From an uncultured Eubacteriales bacterium (GTDB lineage Bacteria; Bacillota; Clostridia; Oscillospirales; Butyricicoccaceae): a stretch of 16,741 nucleotides of DNA. Both the position numbers and the translations under genes were made by a program. The notes beneath the pieces were generated by a model. It saw only the letters and a program-made list of their open reading frames with translations. It did not search any database and was not told the origin of the DNA. Where the stretch lies: positions 1 to 16,741 of the forward strand of contig CAJUIK010000040.1 in NCBI GenBank assembly GCA_910585875.1. The letters are read 5' to 3'. This document shows, in pieces, positions 6,907 to 13,319 of this stretch (its first letter is position 1; every line of letters starts with the position of its first letter).

Positions 6907-7908
6907 TTACCCCAGATCTTCCAAACCGCAGTCCAGCAGCATTTCCGCCAGCTGCCGTCCGCCTATCAGGCGGACGCCCTGGGCCTTGGCGGTCTGGACG
7001 GCTTCCCGGCTGAATTCCGCCGTAGAAACGGCCCAGGGGATATAGACGCAATCGTCCGCCCGCCCCTTTTGAGCCCGATATTTAGCCACTTGCCGCACAG
7101 CCCAATCGCCGGTTTCGCCCCGATGCTTTTTCACCTGGATGTAAAAAATAACGCCCAAGCCGTCGAATTCGGCCACCACGTCGGCGTCCGCCCCGTCTTC
7201 CTTTCCCCCTTCGTTTTTGGCGGGGCGCCAGGCCCGGGAAGCGCCTTGCTTCTTCATATACCGGCACAGCAGCTCTTCCAGGCCGTCTGGGTCCAGCCTC
7301 TGCTCCACGGCCTGGCTCAGCGCCGGCGCCGCCGCTTCCAAAACCGCCTCTCGAAAGCTGACCGGCCCTTCCGCCGCCAACGCCTGCTCCACGCTGTCGG
7401 CCAGGTCGGTAATGTCCCCGTTGGTCTGGCGCATTTTCATCCGAGAGCGCAGGGGAGCGTCGGCCAGGCTGCGGGATATGGGCCAAGGCCGCAGGGGCCG
7501 GACCCCTGCGGCAAAGCCCAACTCGCAAAACTGTCCCGCCTCGTCCCACAATCCGTCCTCCTGAACCGAGATTTGGACGCCGGCTTTGTCCTGAAACTGC
7601 CGCCCCGCCAGCGCTGTGATTTCAAACGGCCGGCCGGTTATCTCCACAATGGCGAACTCCTTTTCAAACAGCGGAACTACTACGACGTCCCCAGGCTGAA
7701 ACTGGCTGAAGTTCCAAAAGCCCCAGCGCCCCGGGCCCCAGCCCGCCGTGACTTTTTCAAAGGCGCTCCTGCCCTCCCGGCGGATCTCCTCCAGCAACCC
7801 GGTTCCCATCAGGCCGGGCCAGCCGGTGGAGAGAAATCCTTGCTCCAGCAGCGGGTAGGAAACCTCCCATTCATGGGAGATCCGGTGCAGCCAATATCGT
7901 TTGGGCAT
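6907..7908 (-). CDS. Mrr-type restriction endonuclease-like protein
   Basis: Mrr-family enzymes are type IV nucleases that cut modified or foreign DNA. The 333-residue protein has an N-terminal domain (about 1-95; YWLHRISHEWEVSYPLLEQG ... PGDVVVVP) of the kind found ahead of Mrr catalytic domains, probably a beta-rich recognition module. A linker follows, then a C-terminal Mrr_cat-like domain (about 200-325) with Asp242 (GADADVV) and the QxK core Q258-V-K260 in IFYIQVKKHRGETG, the D...QxK metal-binding site of PD-(D/E)xK nucleases. The catalytic residues look intact. ATG start with GAGGGGG upstream, only 4 bp after the preceding gene, so it is in the same operon. No partner modification gene is evident. 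Confidence 0.8.
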   Translation of the reverse strand: MPKRYWLHRISHEWEVSYPLLEQGFLSTGWPGLMGTGLLEEIRREGRSAFEKVTAGWGPGRWGFWNFSQFQPGDVVVVPLFEKEFAIVEITGRPFEITALAGRQFQDKAGVQISVQEDGLWDEAGQFCELGFAAGVRPLRPWPISRSLADAPLRSRMKMRQTNGDITDLADSVEQALAAEGPVSFREAVLEAAAPALSQAVEQRLDPDGLEELLCRYMKKQGASRAWRPAKNEGGKEDGADADVVAEFDGLGVIFYIQVKKHRGETGDWAVRQVAKYRAQKGRADDCVYIPWAVSTAEFSREAVQTAKAQGVRLIGGRQLAEMLLDCGLEDLG

Positions 7909-7912
7909 TTCG

Positions 7913-8356
7913 CTATTCCCCCTCGTCCTCGTCGATCAAAGACTCGTCGGCCAGCAGCTCTTCGTCGGTCCATTCGTCCTCGGCGGGGTCGTTGAGGCCG
8001 TCCTGGCGGTCGGCCTGGTTTTTCGCCTGGCTGTAGAGGGCGCTGAATTCCTCCTCCTCCATCTGGCAGATATCAAATTCCTCCTTGCGCTCCGGGCCGA
8101 TCAGCTGGACCCAGCGCTGCAGCATCTGCTGGTTTTCCCGCTTCAGGCCGCCCCGGAAAGCCCGGGTCCCCTCCTCGTCCCAAAAAGCGCAGGGATAACA
8201 CATGGCCTTGCCCATGGCGTTCATCTCAATCCAGATCATCCGCAGGTCTTTTTCTTTGTGCGTCCCTTGATAATACCGGGTCTCGTATTTTCGGCTCAGC
8301 GAAAAAAAGCTCTTCTTCTTGATTTCGTTGACAATGGCCGGGGTGTATTGTTTCAT
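7913..8356 (-). CDS. Unrecognised protein with acidic C-terminal tail
   Basis: I do not recognise this 147-residue family. The N-terminal half is basic and aromatic (MKQYTPAIVNEIKKKSFFSL at the start), followed by a stretch with a CxxC-like pair (MCYPCAFWDEEG, about residues 52-63). The last 40 or so residues are dominated by Asp and Glu and are probably disordered. No signal peptide or membrane segment is seen. ATG start with AGAGGAG upstream. It sits 19 bp after glutaminase and 4 bp before the Mrr-like nuclease, so it is made together with them. The acidic tail is reminiscent of nucleic-acid mimics or binding partners, but that is only a suggestion. Confidence 0.75.
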   Translation of the reverse strand: MKQYTPAIVNEIKKKSFFSLSRKYETRYYQGTHKEKDLRMIWIEMNAMGKAMCYPCAFWDEEGTRAFRGGLKRENQQMLQRWVQLIGPERKEEFDICQMEEEEFSALYSQAKNQADRQDGLNDPAEDEWTDEELLADESLIDEDEGE

Positions 8357-8375
8357 GGTCGTTCTCCTCTGTCTT

Positions 8376-9296
8376 TTACAAAATGCTCAAGTCCAGCTCG
8401 TCGGCCAGCCGGGCCAGCAGCTCGATGCCGCCGCTGCTGTTGCCCGCTTCGTTCAGAGCCGGGCCGATCAGGCCCAGGCCCATGCGGCCCGGGATGGAAG
8501 CCATGATGCCGCCGCCCACGCCGCTTTTGGCGGGCACGCCGGTCTGCACCAGGAATTCGCCGGACTGCTCGTACATCCCGCAGGACACCATGACGGCCAG
8601 AGCCGTCCGGCAGTGTTGCCGCAGGGCGCAGGCCTGGCGGGTGACGGGGTTGACTCCGCCGTTGGCCAGAGTGGCGGCAATGCAGGCCAAGTCCCGGCAA
8701 TCCACCTGGAGGGAGCACAGGCGGAAATAGTCGTCCAGCAGCTGCTCCACATCCCCTTCGATGATATTGGTGCTCTGCATAAAATAGGCGATGGCCCGGT
8801 TGCGGCTGCCGTGTTCCTTTTCTGAGAGATAGACGTCCTCGTCCACTTCCAGCCGCTGCTCGGCGGTCATGCTCTTCACCAGCTCCATCACCCGCTCAAA
8901 GCGCTCTCCATGGCCCCCGTTCACCAGAAACAGGGAGGCGATGGCGCCGCTGTTGATAAAGGGGTTCAGCGGCTTGTGCTGGTTGCGCTCCTCCAGCTCC
9001 ACGATGGAGTTGAAGCCGCCGGCAGTGGCGTTGAGGCTGATTTTCTGGTTCAGCCTGTCCAGCGGACAATCGGCCAGCGCCTGCAAAAAAATCGCCACCT
9101 TGACGATGCTCTGAATGGTGGCCCGTTTCTGCCAATCTCCGGCGCCCACGCCTCGGCCCTGCAAATCCATCAGGTAAACTCCCAGCTGGTGGGGGTCCGC
9201 CTCCGCCAGTTTGGGGATATACGAAGCCACCTTCCCCTTGTCCGCCGCCCATCGGCTGGCCTCGGCCACATCCTCCAGGTGTTCTTGCGTCATCAT
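8376..9296 (-). CDS. glsA: Glutaminase
   Basis: Hydrolyses L-glutamine to glutamate and ammonia in the cytoplasm. The 306-residue protein belongs to the beta-lactamase-fold glutaminase family. It has the catalytic SxxK pair Ser63/Lys66 (IQSIVKV), FNS at 95-97, NPFINSGAIA (111-120), Glu159 and RN (165-166) in SEKEHGSRNRAIAYF, SCGMYEQSGEF (238-248) and KSGVGGGI (257-264). Length is the usual 300-330. One deviation: the segment before FNS, normally VG-EPSG-P, reads LNATAGG. Two ATGs are in tandem; the first (9296) is better spaced from GGAGG. It heads the four-gene run and has a good promoter upstream. Confidence 0.93.
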   Translation of the reverse strand: MMTQEHLEDVAEASRWAADKGKVASYIPKLAEADPHQLGVYLMDLQGRGVGAGDWQKRATIQSIVKVAIFLQALADCPLDRLNQKISLNATAGGFNSIVELEERNQHKPLNPFINSGAIASLFLVNGGHGERFERVMELVKSMTAEQRLEVDEDVYLSEKEHGSRNRAIAYFMQSTNIIEGDVEQLLDDYFRLCSLQVDCRDLACIAATLANGGVNPVTRQACALRQHCRTALAVMVSCGMYEQSGEFLVQTGVPAKSGVGGGIMASIPGRMGLGLIGPALNEAGNSSGGIELLARLADELDLSIL

Positions 9297-9353
9297 AAAG
9301 CGTTTTCCTCCTGCTCCTTGCCTGAACTGGGCGTTTCGCCCGTCTTAGAAGAT

Positions 9354-9382
9354 ATTATACCCTCTGCCTTCAGCCCTTTCAA
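9354..9382 (-). promoter_or_regulatory. glsA: Sigma-A promoter of the glsA operon
   Basis: On the minus strand TTGAAA (9382-9377), a 17-base spacer and TATAAT (9359-9354). Predicted start near 9347, giving a leader of about 50 nt. The leader contains a small GGGCG-AAA-CGCCC hairpin (around 9329-9341) ahead of the ribosome binding site. Confidence 0.88.
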
Positions 9383-9409
9383 GCAAAACCTCCGCCGCCG
9401 AAGCGCGCG

Positions 9410-9442
9410 AAAAGAGCCGGGTCCTTCCGCAAGGCCCGGCTC
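9410..9442 (-). terminator. Rho-independent terminator after the TIGR04076-type gene
   Basis: On the minus strand an 8-bp GC-rich stem GAGCCGGG/CCCGGCTC (9442-9435 with 9421-9414) is extended inward by CCTT/AAGG with a single bulged A. TTTT follows (9413-9410). The T tract is short. It separates this gene from the glsA promoter. Confidence 0.8.
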
Positions 9443-9463
9443 TCATTTCAGTATGCAGGACGT

Positions 9464-9802
9464 CTACTCTTCCCCTTCCGCCCGCTCCAGCAAAAAGACC
9501 ACTGGCCGGACGCCGTCGTCGCAGCAGACGACGATGTTCTTTTTGGGCTCCTTCATCCAGCCGTCCCAATAAAATTGACCTCCCTGCAGGGCGGCGTAGA
9601 CCTTGTTTTTGATCACATCCCAGGCGCTGGGGCAAAAATTCTTTTCATAAGGGAAGGCGTCGTAGTTCTCCCGAGATACCAAAAAGGCCTGCCCCTCTTT
9701 CACTCGGGCGCAGGGCCCCTTTTGGGGGTTGGCCAGATATTGATCCGCCAGATCTTGGTAGTATTCCCGTTTGAGCACAGTGATTTTCACCTTTGTATGC
9801 AT
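9464..9802 (-). CDS. TIGR04076 family small protein
   Basis: A 112-residue protein that I recognise, from memory of the pattern, as a TIGR04076-type conserved protein of unknown function. It starts MHTKVKITVLKREYYQDLAD, has GPCARVKEGQAFLV (29-42), an FCPSAWDVIKNKVYAALQGG region (56-75) and ends CCDDGVRPVVFLLERAEG. The conserved cysteines (C31, C57, C93, C94) could bind metal. ATG start with AGGAGG upstream. It has its own terminator and diverges from the permease gene. Confidence 0.8.
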   Translation of the reverse strand: MHTKVKITVLKREYYQDLADQYLANPQKGPCARVKEGQAFLVSRENYDAFPYEKNFCPSAWDVIKNKVYAALQGGQFYWDGWMKEPKKNIVVCCDDGVRPVVFLLERAEGEE

Positions 9803-9832
9803 CTGCGGTTCCTCCTGTTCGTTCCGGTTGGA

Positions 9833-9861
9833 TTGAAAAAAGCCTGATAGCGTGATATAGT
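9833..9861 (+). promoter_or_regulatory. Sigma-A promoter of the permease gene
   Basis: TTGAAA (9833-9838), 17 bases, TATAGT (9856-9861); start near 9868. The leader of about 95 nt includes a perfect 10-bp palindrome ATCAGCTGAT (9916-9925), a possible operator. Confidence 0.82.
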
Positions 9862-9963
9862 AAGCAGGCGGGCTTGTTCGGCTCTATTGTCTCATTTCCC
9901 CGGCGATTTGTCTGCATCAGCTGATACACAGCCCGCAAAACAAGAAAAGAAGGTGCGCGCTCC

Positions 9964-10683
9964 ATGCAAATGATGTTTCTCGGCCTCTCCTCCCTGGCCA
10001 GCTCCCTGCTTCAGGCGGTGACGGGCTTCGGCTTCGGCATTGTGATGATGGCTATCATGCCCCTGTTCCTGCCCTATGAAATCGCGCTGAACGTCTCCAC
10101 CGTGCTGTCTCTGGCGCTGAACGTCACCATCCTGGCCCGTTGTTTCCGCCATATCCAGTGGAAGCAGCTGTGTTTCCCCGCTTTGTTCTGTATCTTGGGC
10201 TCTTCCGGCGGAATGTGGCTGATGCACGAATCCCCTTCCCCCGTCTATAAGCGGCTGCTGGGGGTTTTTCTGATTCTGCTGGCCGTCTGGCTGTATTTTT
10301 TCAGCAGCCGGGTGCGCATTCGCCCCATTCTCCGCAACGCCGCTCTGGCCGGCGTAATTTCCGGCGTGTGCGGCGGCCTATTCAGCGTCAGCGGCCCGCC
10401 GATGATTCTCTATTTTGTCTCCGTGCTGGAGGATAAACAGCAGTATATGGCCACTACCCAATGCTATTTCCTCCTCAACAATATCTATTTGCTGATTGTG
10501 CGCAGCGCCCTGCATCTGATTCCCGGCGGCATCCTGACCCCCGTTTTGTGGGGCGCCGGGGGCCTGGTTGTGGGCAGCCTGCTGGGCGGCCGGATTTTCA
10601 ACAGCATCGACGGCAAAAAACTCAAGTCCGCCGTCTATGTGGTGATGGCCGTTTCCGGCCTGTGGATCGCCGTCAACGGCTAA
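9964..10683 (+). CDS. TauE/SafE (TSUP) family membrane permease
   Basis: TSUP-family permeases move small anions such as sulfite, sulfoacetate or other organosulfur compounds across the membrane, generally as exporters. The 239-residue protein is strongly hydrophobic, with about seven or eight predicted membrane helices. It shows the family features: an N-terminal helix with QAVTGFGFGIVMMA (17-30) and a second half beginning AGVISGVCGGLFSVSGPPMI. The two halves form the family's inverted repeat. ATG start with GAAGG ten bases upstream. No neighbouring sulfur metabolism gene is present, so the substrate is unknown. Confidence 0.87.
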   Translation: MQMMFLGLSSLASSLLQAVTGFGFGIVMMAIMPLFLPYEIALNVSTVLSLALNVTILARCFRHIQWKQLCFPALFCILGSSGGMWLMHESPSPVYKRLLGVFLILLAVWLYFFSSRVRIRPILRNAALAGVISGVCGGLFSVSGPPMILYFVSVLEDKQQYMATTQCYFLLNNIYLLIVRSALHLIPGGILTPVLWGAGGLVVGSLLGGRIFNSIDGKKLKSAVYVVMAVSGLWIAVNG

Positions 10684-10748
10684 GGCAGTTCTGGTTGCCA
10701 AAACCAGCCGCGCCCGATTTTTCTCCTTCTTCGTCGTTTCGTCCTCTA

Positions 10749-10777
10749 TTGCGCCCGCCTGTCCTCTGTGGTATACT
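10749..10777 (+). promoter_or_regulatory. Promoter of the DUF1836 gene
   Basis: TTGCGC (10749-10754), 17 bases, TATACT (10772-10777). Predicted start near 10784, giving a leader of about 95 nt that contains the hairpin at 10842-10869. Confidence 0.7.
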
Positions 10778-10841
10778 ATTGATAGACTCCGCCCAGACGG
10801 CAGACGATTTCCGGCTGGAACTCTATTTGATAAAAAGGGGG

Positions 10842-10869
10842 CTCCAAAAAATCTTTGATTTTTTTGGAG
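10842..10869 (+). promoter_or_regulatory. Hairpin sequestering the ribosome binding site of the DUF1836 gene
   Basis: CTCCAAAAAATC, a TTT loop and GATTTTTTTGGAG form a 12-bp stem with one bulged T. The GGAG at 10866-10869 is the only plausible ribosome binding site, ten bases before the ATG at 10880, and it is paired with CTCC at the base of the stem. Translation should therefore be low while the hairpin is closed. The A-U-rich body would melt readily, as in an RNA thermometer, or could be opened by a factor; this is inference. Confidence 0.65.
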
Positions 10870-10879
10870 AATCATTGTT

Positions 10880-11467
10880 ATGGACGAAACCAATCTGACA
10901 GGCGAAAAAAGCCTCCGCGAAAAACTGACGGACTGTGTCGACAGCCTGTCCAGCCCCCGGGCTCTGAGCTGGGACAGTCTGCCCGAGCTGGATCTCTATA
11001 TGGACCAGGTCATCGTATTGATGGAAAAGCACCTGGCCCTGTTCGGCGACGGGCGGGACAAGCTGCTCACCCCCTCTATGGTGAACAATTATGTAAAGCT
11101 GGGGCTGATCCCCCCGCCGGTGAAAAAGAAATACAATCGAGAGCACCTGGCTCGGCTGACCGTCATCTGTATGCTCAAGCCGCTGCTGCCCATCCCGGCC
11201 ATAGCCTATTTGACGAACCAATGCGCCAAATCCGCCGGGCTGCCGCCGGCTTTCGACCAATTCATCCAAGCCCAGCGCCAGGCTCTGGAACAGGCCGCCC
11301 AATCCGCCCGGCTGGAAGCAGACCAGGACTCCGGTTTGGCGGAACAAGAAAACCTGGCCCGGCTGGCGCTCAATCTCATCGCCCAGGCCAACGCCAGCCG
11401 GGTGCTGGCGGAAAAAATCGCCCTGCTCCTCCAGCAAGAGGAGGGGCCTCCGGCAAAAAAGCAATAA
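10880..11467 (+). CDS. DUF1836 family MerR-like transcriptional regulator
   Basis: A 195-residue protein with a DUF1836-type winged-helix domain: a lead-in helix WDSLPELDLYMDQVIVLMEK (31-50), then LTPSMVNNYVKLGLIPPP (63-80), the MerR-like recognition helix and wing, and KKKYNREHLARL (82-93). The rest is a helical, Gln/Ala-rich C-terminal half (about 125-195), probably for dimerisation or ligand response. DUF1836 proteins are common in Firmicutes and are mostly uncharacterised regulators. Its own promoter and the ribosome-binding-site hairpin suggest tight control. The stop is followed immediately by a terminator. Target genes are unknown. Confidence 0.85.
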   Translation: MDETNLTGEKSLREKLTDCVDSLSSPRALSWDSLPELDLYMDQVIVLMEKHLALFGDGRDKLLTPSMVNNYVKLGLIPPPVKKKYNREHLARLTVICMLKPLLPIPAIAYLTNQCAKSAGLPPAFDQFIQAQRQALEQAAQSARLEADQDSGLAEQENLARLALNLIAQANASRVLAEKIALLLQQEEGPPAKKQ

Positions 11468-11493
11468 AAAAAGCGCCTTTGGGCGCTTTTTTT
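11468..11493. terminator. Bidirectional terminator after the DUF1836 gene
   Basis: An A tract, the stem GCGCC-TTTG-GGCGC (11473-11486) and a T tract (11487-11493) work as a rho-independent terminator on the plus strand. The A tract on the left gives the same on the minus strand. It begins directly after the DUF1836 stop codon. Confidence 0.9.
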
Positions 11494-11504
11494 GCGGCCG
11501 ACGC

Positions 11505-11541
11505 AAAAAGGCCGGGACAGCTTAGCTATCCCGGTCTTTTT
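11505..11541. terminator. Second bidirectional terminator, facing the AbrB-like gene
   Basis: A long stem, AAAAAGGCCGGGACAGC paired with GCTATCCCGGTCTTTTT around a TTA loop, with one G-T wobble and one C-A mismatch. On the minus strand it ends the AbrB-like transcript (T5 tract); on the plus strand it backs up the preceding terminator. Confidence 0.88.
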
Positions 11542-11562
11542 ATGCGCTTCGGGCCTTTGGAA

Positions 11563-11814
11563 TTACTGATTCTCCGCCAGCTCTTTGCGGCAGATTTCGC
11601 AGACGTTTTTGCCCTTGAACTCCGAAACCTTTTTAGAGCTGCCGCAGAAGACGCAGTTGGGCTCGTGCTTGCGCAACACGATGGACGTGCCGTCCATGTA
11701 GATCTCGATGGGGTCGCCCTTGCTCGCGTCGATGTTCAAGGTGCGGCGCAGTTCGATGGGCAGGACGATGCGGCCCAAGCTGTCGATGTTTCTTACGATT
11801 CCAGTAGATTTCAT
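11563..11814 (-). CDS. AbrB-family transition-state regulator with zinc-ribbon tail
   Basis: An 83-residue DNA-binding protein. Residues 1-50 form a SpoVT/AbrB swapped-hairpin domain (MKSTGIVRNIDSLGRIVLPI, then ELRRTLNI and DPIEIYMDGTSIVLRK) closely matching B. subtilis AbrB/Abh at the N-terminus. Residues 54-75 carry two CxxC pairs (C54/C57 and C72/C75), predicted to bind zinc, instead of the B. subtilis C-terminal dimerisation domain. The ATG at 11814 is chosen over the longer frame to 11895 because GAGAGGAGG lies ten bases upstream and the domain starts there. It has its own strong promoter and terminator. Such regulators repress stationary-phase and sporulation genes during growth; targets here are unknown. 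Confidence 0.9.
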   Translation of the reverse strand: MKSTGIVRNIDSLGRIVLPIELRRTLNIDASKGDPIEIYMDGTSIVLRKHEPNCVFCGSSKKVSEFKGKNVCEICRKELAENQ

Positions 11815-11856
11815 AATAATGGAACCTCCTCTCTTTATTTCGCCGTCGCTGCTATT

Positions 11857-11885
11857 ATCATACCAGACGTTACAAAAAGTGTCAA
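11857..11885 (-). promoter_or_regulatory. Sigma-A promoter of the AbrB-like gene
   Basis: On the minus strand TTGACA (11885-11880), a 17-base spacer and TATGAT (11862-11857), the same boxes as the S10 promoter. Start near 11850. A second TTGACA lies further upstream at 11961-11956 but lacks a well-spaced -10 box. Confidence 0.9.
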
Positions 11886-11904
11886 TAAACGACAAGTTAC
11901 AAAA
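11869..11904. repeat. Direct repeat GTTACAAAA x2 around the AbrB-like promoter
   Basis: GTTACAAAA occurs at 11869-11877 and 11896-11904 (plus strand), 27 bp apart. One copy is in the promoter spacer and one just upstream of the -35 box. The layout is what an operator pair for a dimeric or tetrameric repressor would look like, possibly the AbrB-like protein itself. AbrB proteins favour AT-rich DNA, which fits. Confidence 0.5.
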
Positions 11905-12234
11905 TTGTTAATATTTTATGCCGGTAAAGTGATGAAAATAACCAAAAAGCCTTGCTGTCAACAGTTTTTTAATTTGTCCGCTTTCTGGCCAAATTTTTTA
12001 AGACTTGCCGCAATTTTGTATAAAAATAGTTTTTCGGCGGCGGAGCGGGTCGCCGGAAAAAATCGCCGTTACGCCGATTATTTTTATTCTATATTCAAAA
12101 ATTTGGAATTTCGAATCAAACTACTCGGCCGAGGCCCCTGCCCGGCATAAATCCGCCGCCGGAAGCGTAAAATTGCCCATGGACCGGCGGCCGCCCCGGC
12201 CGGCTGGAAAAACTGAGAAAAGGCGTTGATTGCG
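11886..12234. other. AT-rich intergenic region upstream of spmA
   Basis: About 350 bp without a convincing gene. The left half (to about 12120) is much richer in A and T than the rest of the window, then GC content rises sharply towards spmA. It holds a bulged inverted repeat, TTTTTCGGCG with CGCCGGAAAAA (about 12029-12061), and a short CTGT-CA-ACAG palindrome (11955-11964). I found no convincing promoter for spmAB of either sigma-A or sporulation type, and no RNA gene. Confidence 0.5.
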
Positions 12235-12810
12235 ATGATGGCGAAAGTATTTACCGCCCTGCTGGCCGTTGCGCTGGTTTTTGGCCTGCTGGGGGGCGAA
12301 ATCGGCCAGGTAGCGGCGGCTCTTCCCCAGGGCGCCGCCGGCGCTGTAGAGCTGGCCTTGAGCCTGGGCGGCGTCATGTGCGTCTGGTCGGGCATTTTGG
12401 AAATCATGGATCAAAGCGGCCTGAGCCGCAAAATCGCCCAGGGGCTGGGGCCGGTCGTCCGGCGGATTTTCGGCCCGGCGGCCCGAGACCCCCAGACGGC
12501 GGAAGCCCTGAGCCAGAATATGGCCGCCAACCTGCTGGGCCTGGGCGCCGCCGCCACCCCCGCCGGCCTGCGGGCGGCCGCTCGGCTGGCCCAGCGGGAG
12601 GGCCGGCCAAACGGCGACGCCGTTTTGCGCCTGATGGCCCTGAATTCCGCCTCGCTCCAGCTGATCCCCGCCAATATTGCGGCGGTCCGGGCGGCGGCGG
12701 GGGCCGCAGACCCATTTTCCATCCTGCCGGCGGTCTGGCTGGCCAGCGCCGCCTCGGTGGGCGCCGTCTTGCTGGCCAGCCGGCTGCTGGCCCGGGCGTG
12801 GCCCGCGTGA
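12235..12810 (+). CDS. spmA: Spore maturation protein A
   Basis: SpmA is an integral membrane protein needed with SpmB for proper dehydration of the spore core. The 191-residue product is hydrophobic, with the family patterns GVMCVWSGILEIMDQSGLSR, NMAANLLGLGAAATPAGLRA and LMALNSASLQLIPANIAAVR, which align with B. subtilis SpmA (NLMANFFGLGNAATPLG; NTSCITLIPTTVIAVR). The ATG at 12235 is preferred; an in-frame TTG at 12226 is too close to the AAAAGG that would serve as ribosome binding site. The stop overlaps the spmB start (GTGA). Confidence 0.9.
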   Translation: MMAKVFTALLAVALVFGLLGGEIGQVAAALPQGAAGAVELALSLGGVMCVWSGILEIMDQSGLSRKIAQGLGPVVRRIFGPAARDPQTAEALSQNMAANLLGLGAAATPAGLRAAARLAQREGRPNGDAVLRLMALNSASLQLIPANIAAVRAAAGAADPFSILPAVWLASAASVGAVLLASRLLARAWPA

Positions 12811-13319
12811 GCCGGGCGCTGATTCCCCTGCTGGCGGCGGCCGCGGCCCTATATGGGCTGAAGCAGGGCTGCGACGTATACGCCGCCTTTCTCCAAGGGG
12901 TCCGAAAGGGCATGAAAACCATGGTTTCCATCTTCCCTCCCATGCTGGCCATGCTGACCGCTCTGGCCATGGTTCGGGCCTCGGGTGCGGTGGACGTGCT
13001 GGCCCACGGTCTGGCGCCGCTGTTGGCGCCGCTGGGCCTGCCGGCGGAATGCGTTCCCCTGGCTCTGCTGCGGCCTTTTTCGGGCAGCGGCGCTCTGGCT
13101 TTGGGGGCGGACGTCATCCGTCAAGCCGGGCCGGACAGCCCAGCGGGGTTGATTGCGGCGGTGATGCTGGGTTCCAGCGAAACCAGCGTCTATTGCGTGG
13201 CCCTATACAGCGCCTCCGTAGGGGCCAAAAACACCCGCTGGGCCCTCTGGGCAGCCCTGGCCGGGGATCTGGCGGCTTTTCTGGCTTCTGTGCTGGCCGT
13301 GCGGCTATTCCTTCTCTGA
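12807..13319 (+). CDS. spmB: Spore maturation protein B (GTG start)
   Basis: Partner of SpmA, a membrane protein acting in spore core dehydration. The 170-residue product shows YGLKQGCDVYAAFLQGVRKG near the start, then FPPMLAMLTALAMVRASGA, LALLRPFSGSGALALGADVI and GPDSPAGLIAAVMLGSSETS, aligned with B. subtilis SpmB (ALIRPISGTGALG; GPDSLIGRMASVMQGSTDT). The GTG start overlaps the spmA stop by three bases (GTGA), indicating translational coupling. A longer open frame reaches back to 12378 but overlaps spmA and is not real. Its last 15 bases overlap the 3' end of rsmI on the other strand. Confidence 0.9.
   Translation: MSRALIPLLAAAAALYGLKQGCDVYAAFLQGVRKGMKTMVSIFPPMLAMLTALAMVRASGAVDVLAHGLAPLLAPLGLPAECVPLALLRPFSGSGALALGADVIRQAGPDSPAGLIAAVMLGSSETSVYCVALYSASVGAKNTRWALWAALAGDLAAFLASVLAVRLFLL

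Noticed and set aside
6832..7995. A 387-codon plus-strand frame
   Set aside because: It is the antisense shadow of the Mrr-like gene, without recognisable motifs; the minus frame has a clear nuclease active site and a ribosome binding site.
10691..10722. Possible terminator after the permease gene (CTGGTT/AACCAG stem)
   Set aside because: The stem is only six bp and the T run begins about ten bases after it, so termination there is not convincing.
11888..11895. A Spo0A box upstream of the AbrB-like gene
   Set aside because: TTGTCGTT on the minus strand matches the TTGTCGAA consensus at only six of eight positions, which is too weak without other sites.
11886..12234. An RNA gene or mobile-element remnant in the AT-rich intergenic region
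   Set aside because: No tRNA-like fold, terminal repeats or transposase fragment could be seen; only AT richness and one bulged inverted repeat.
12378..12806. Upstream extension of the spmB frame
   Set aside because: It overlaps spmA in another frame and reads as Pro/Gly/Arg-rich sequence; the GTG at 12807 gives the known SpmB start and coupling with spmA.
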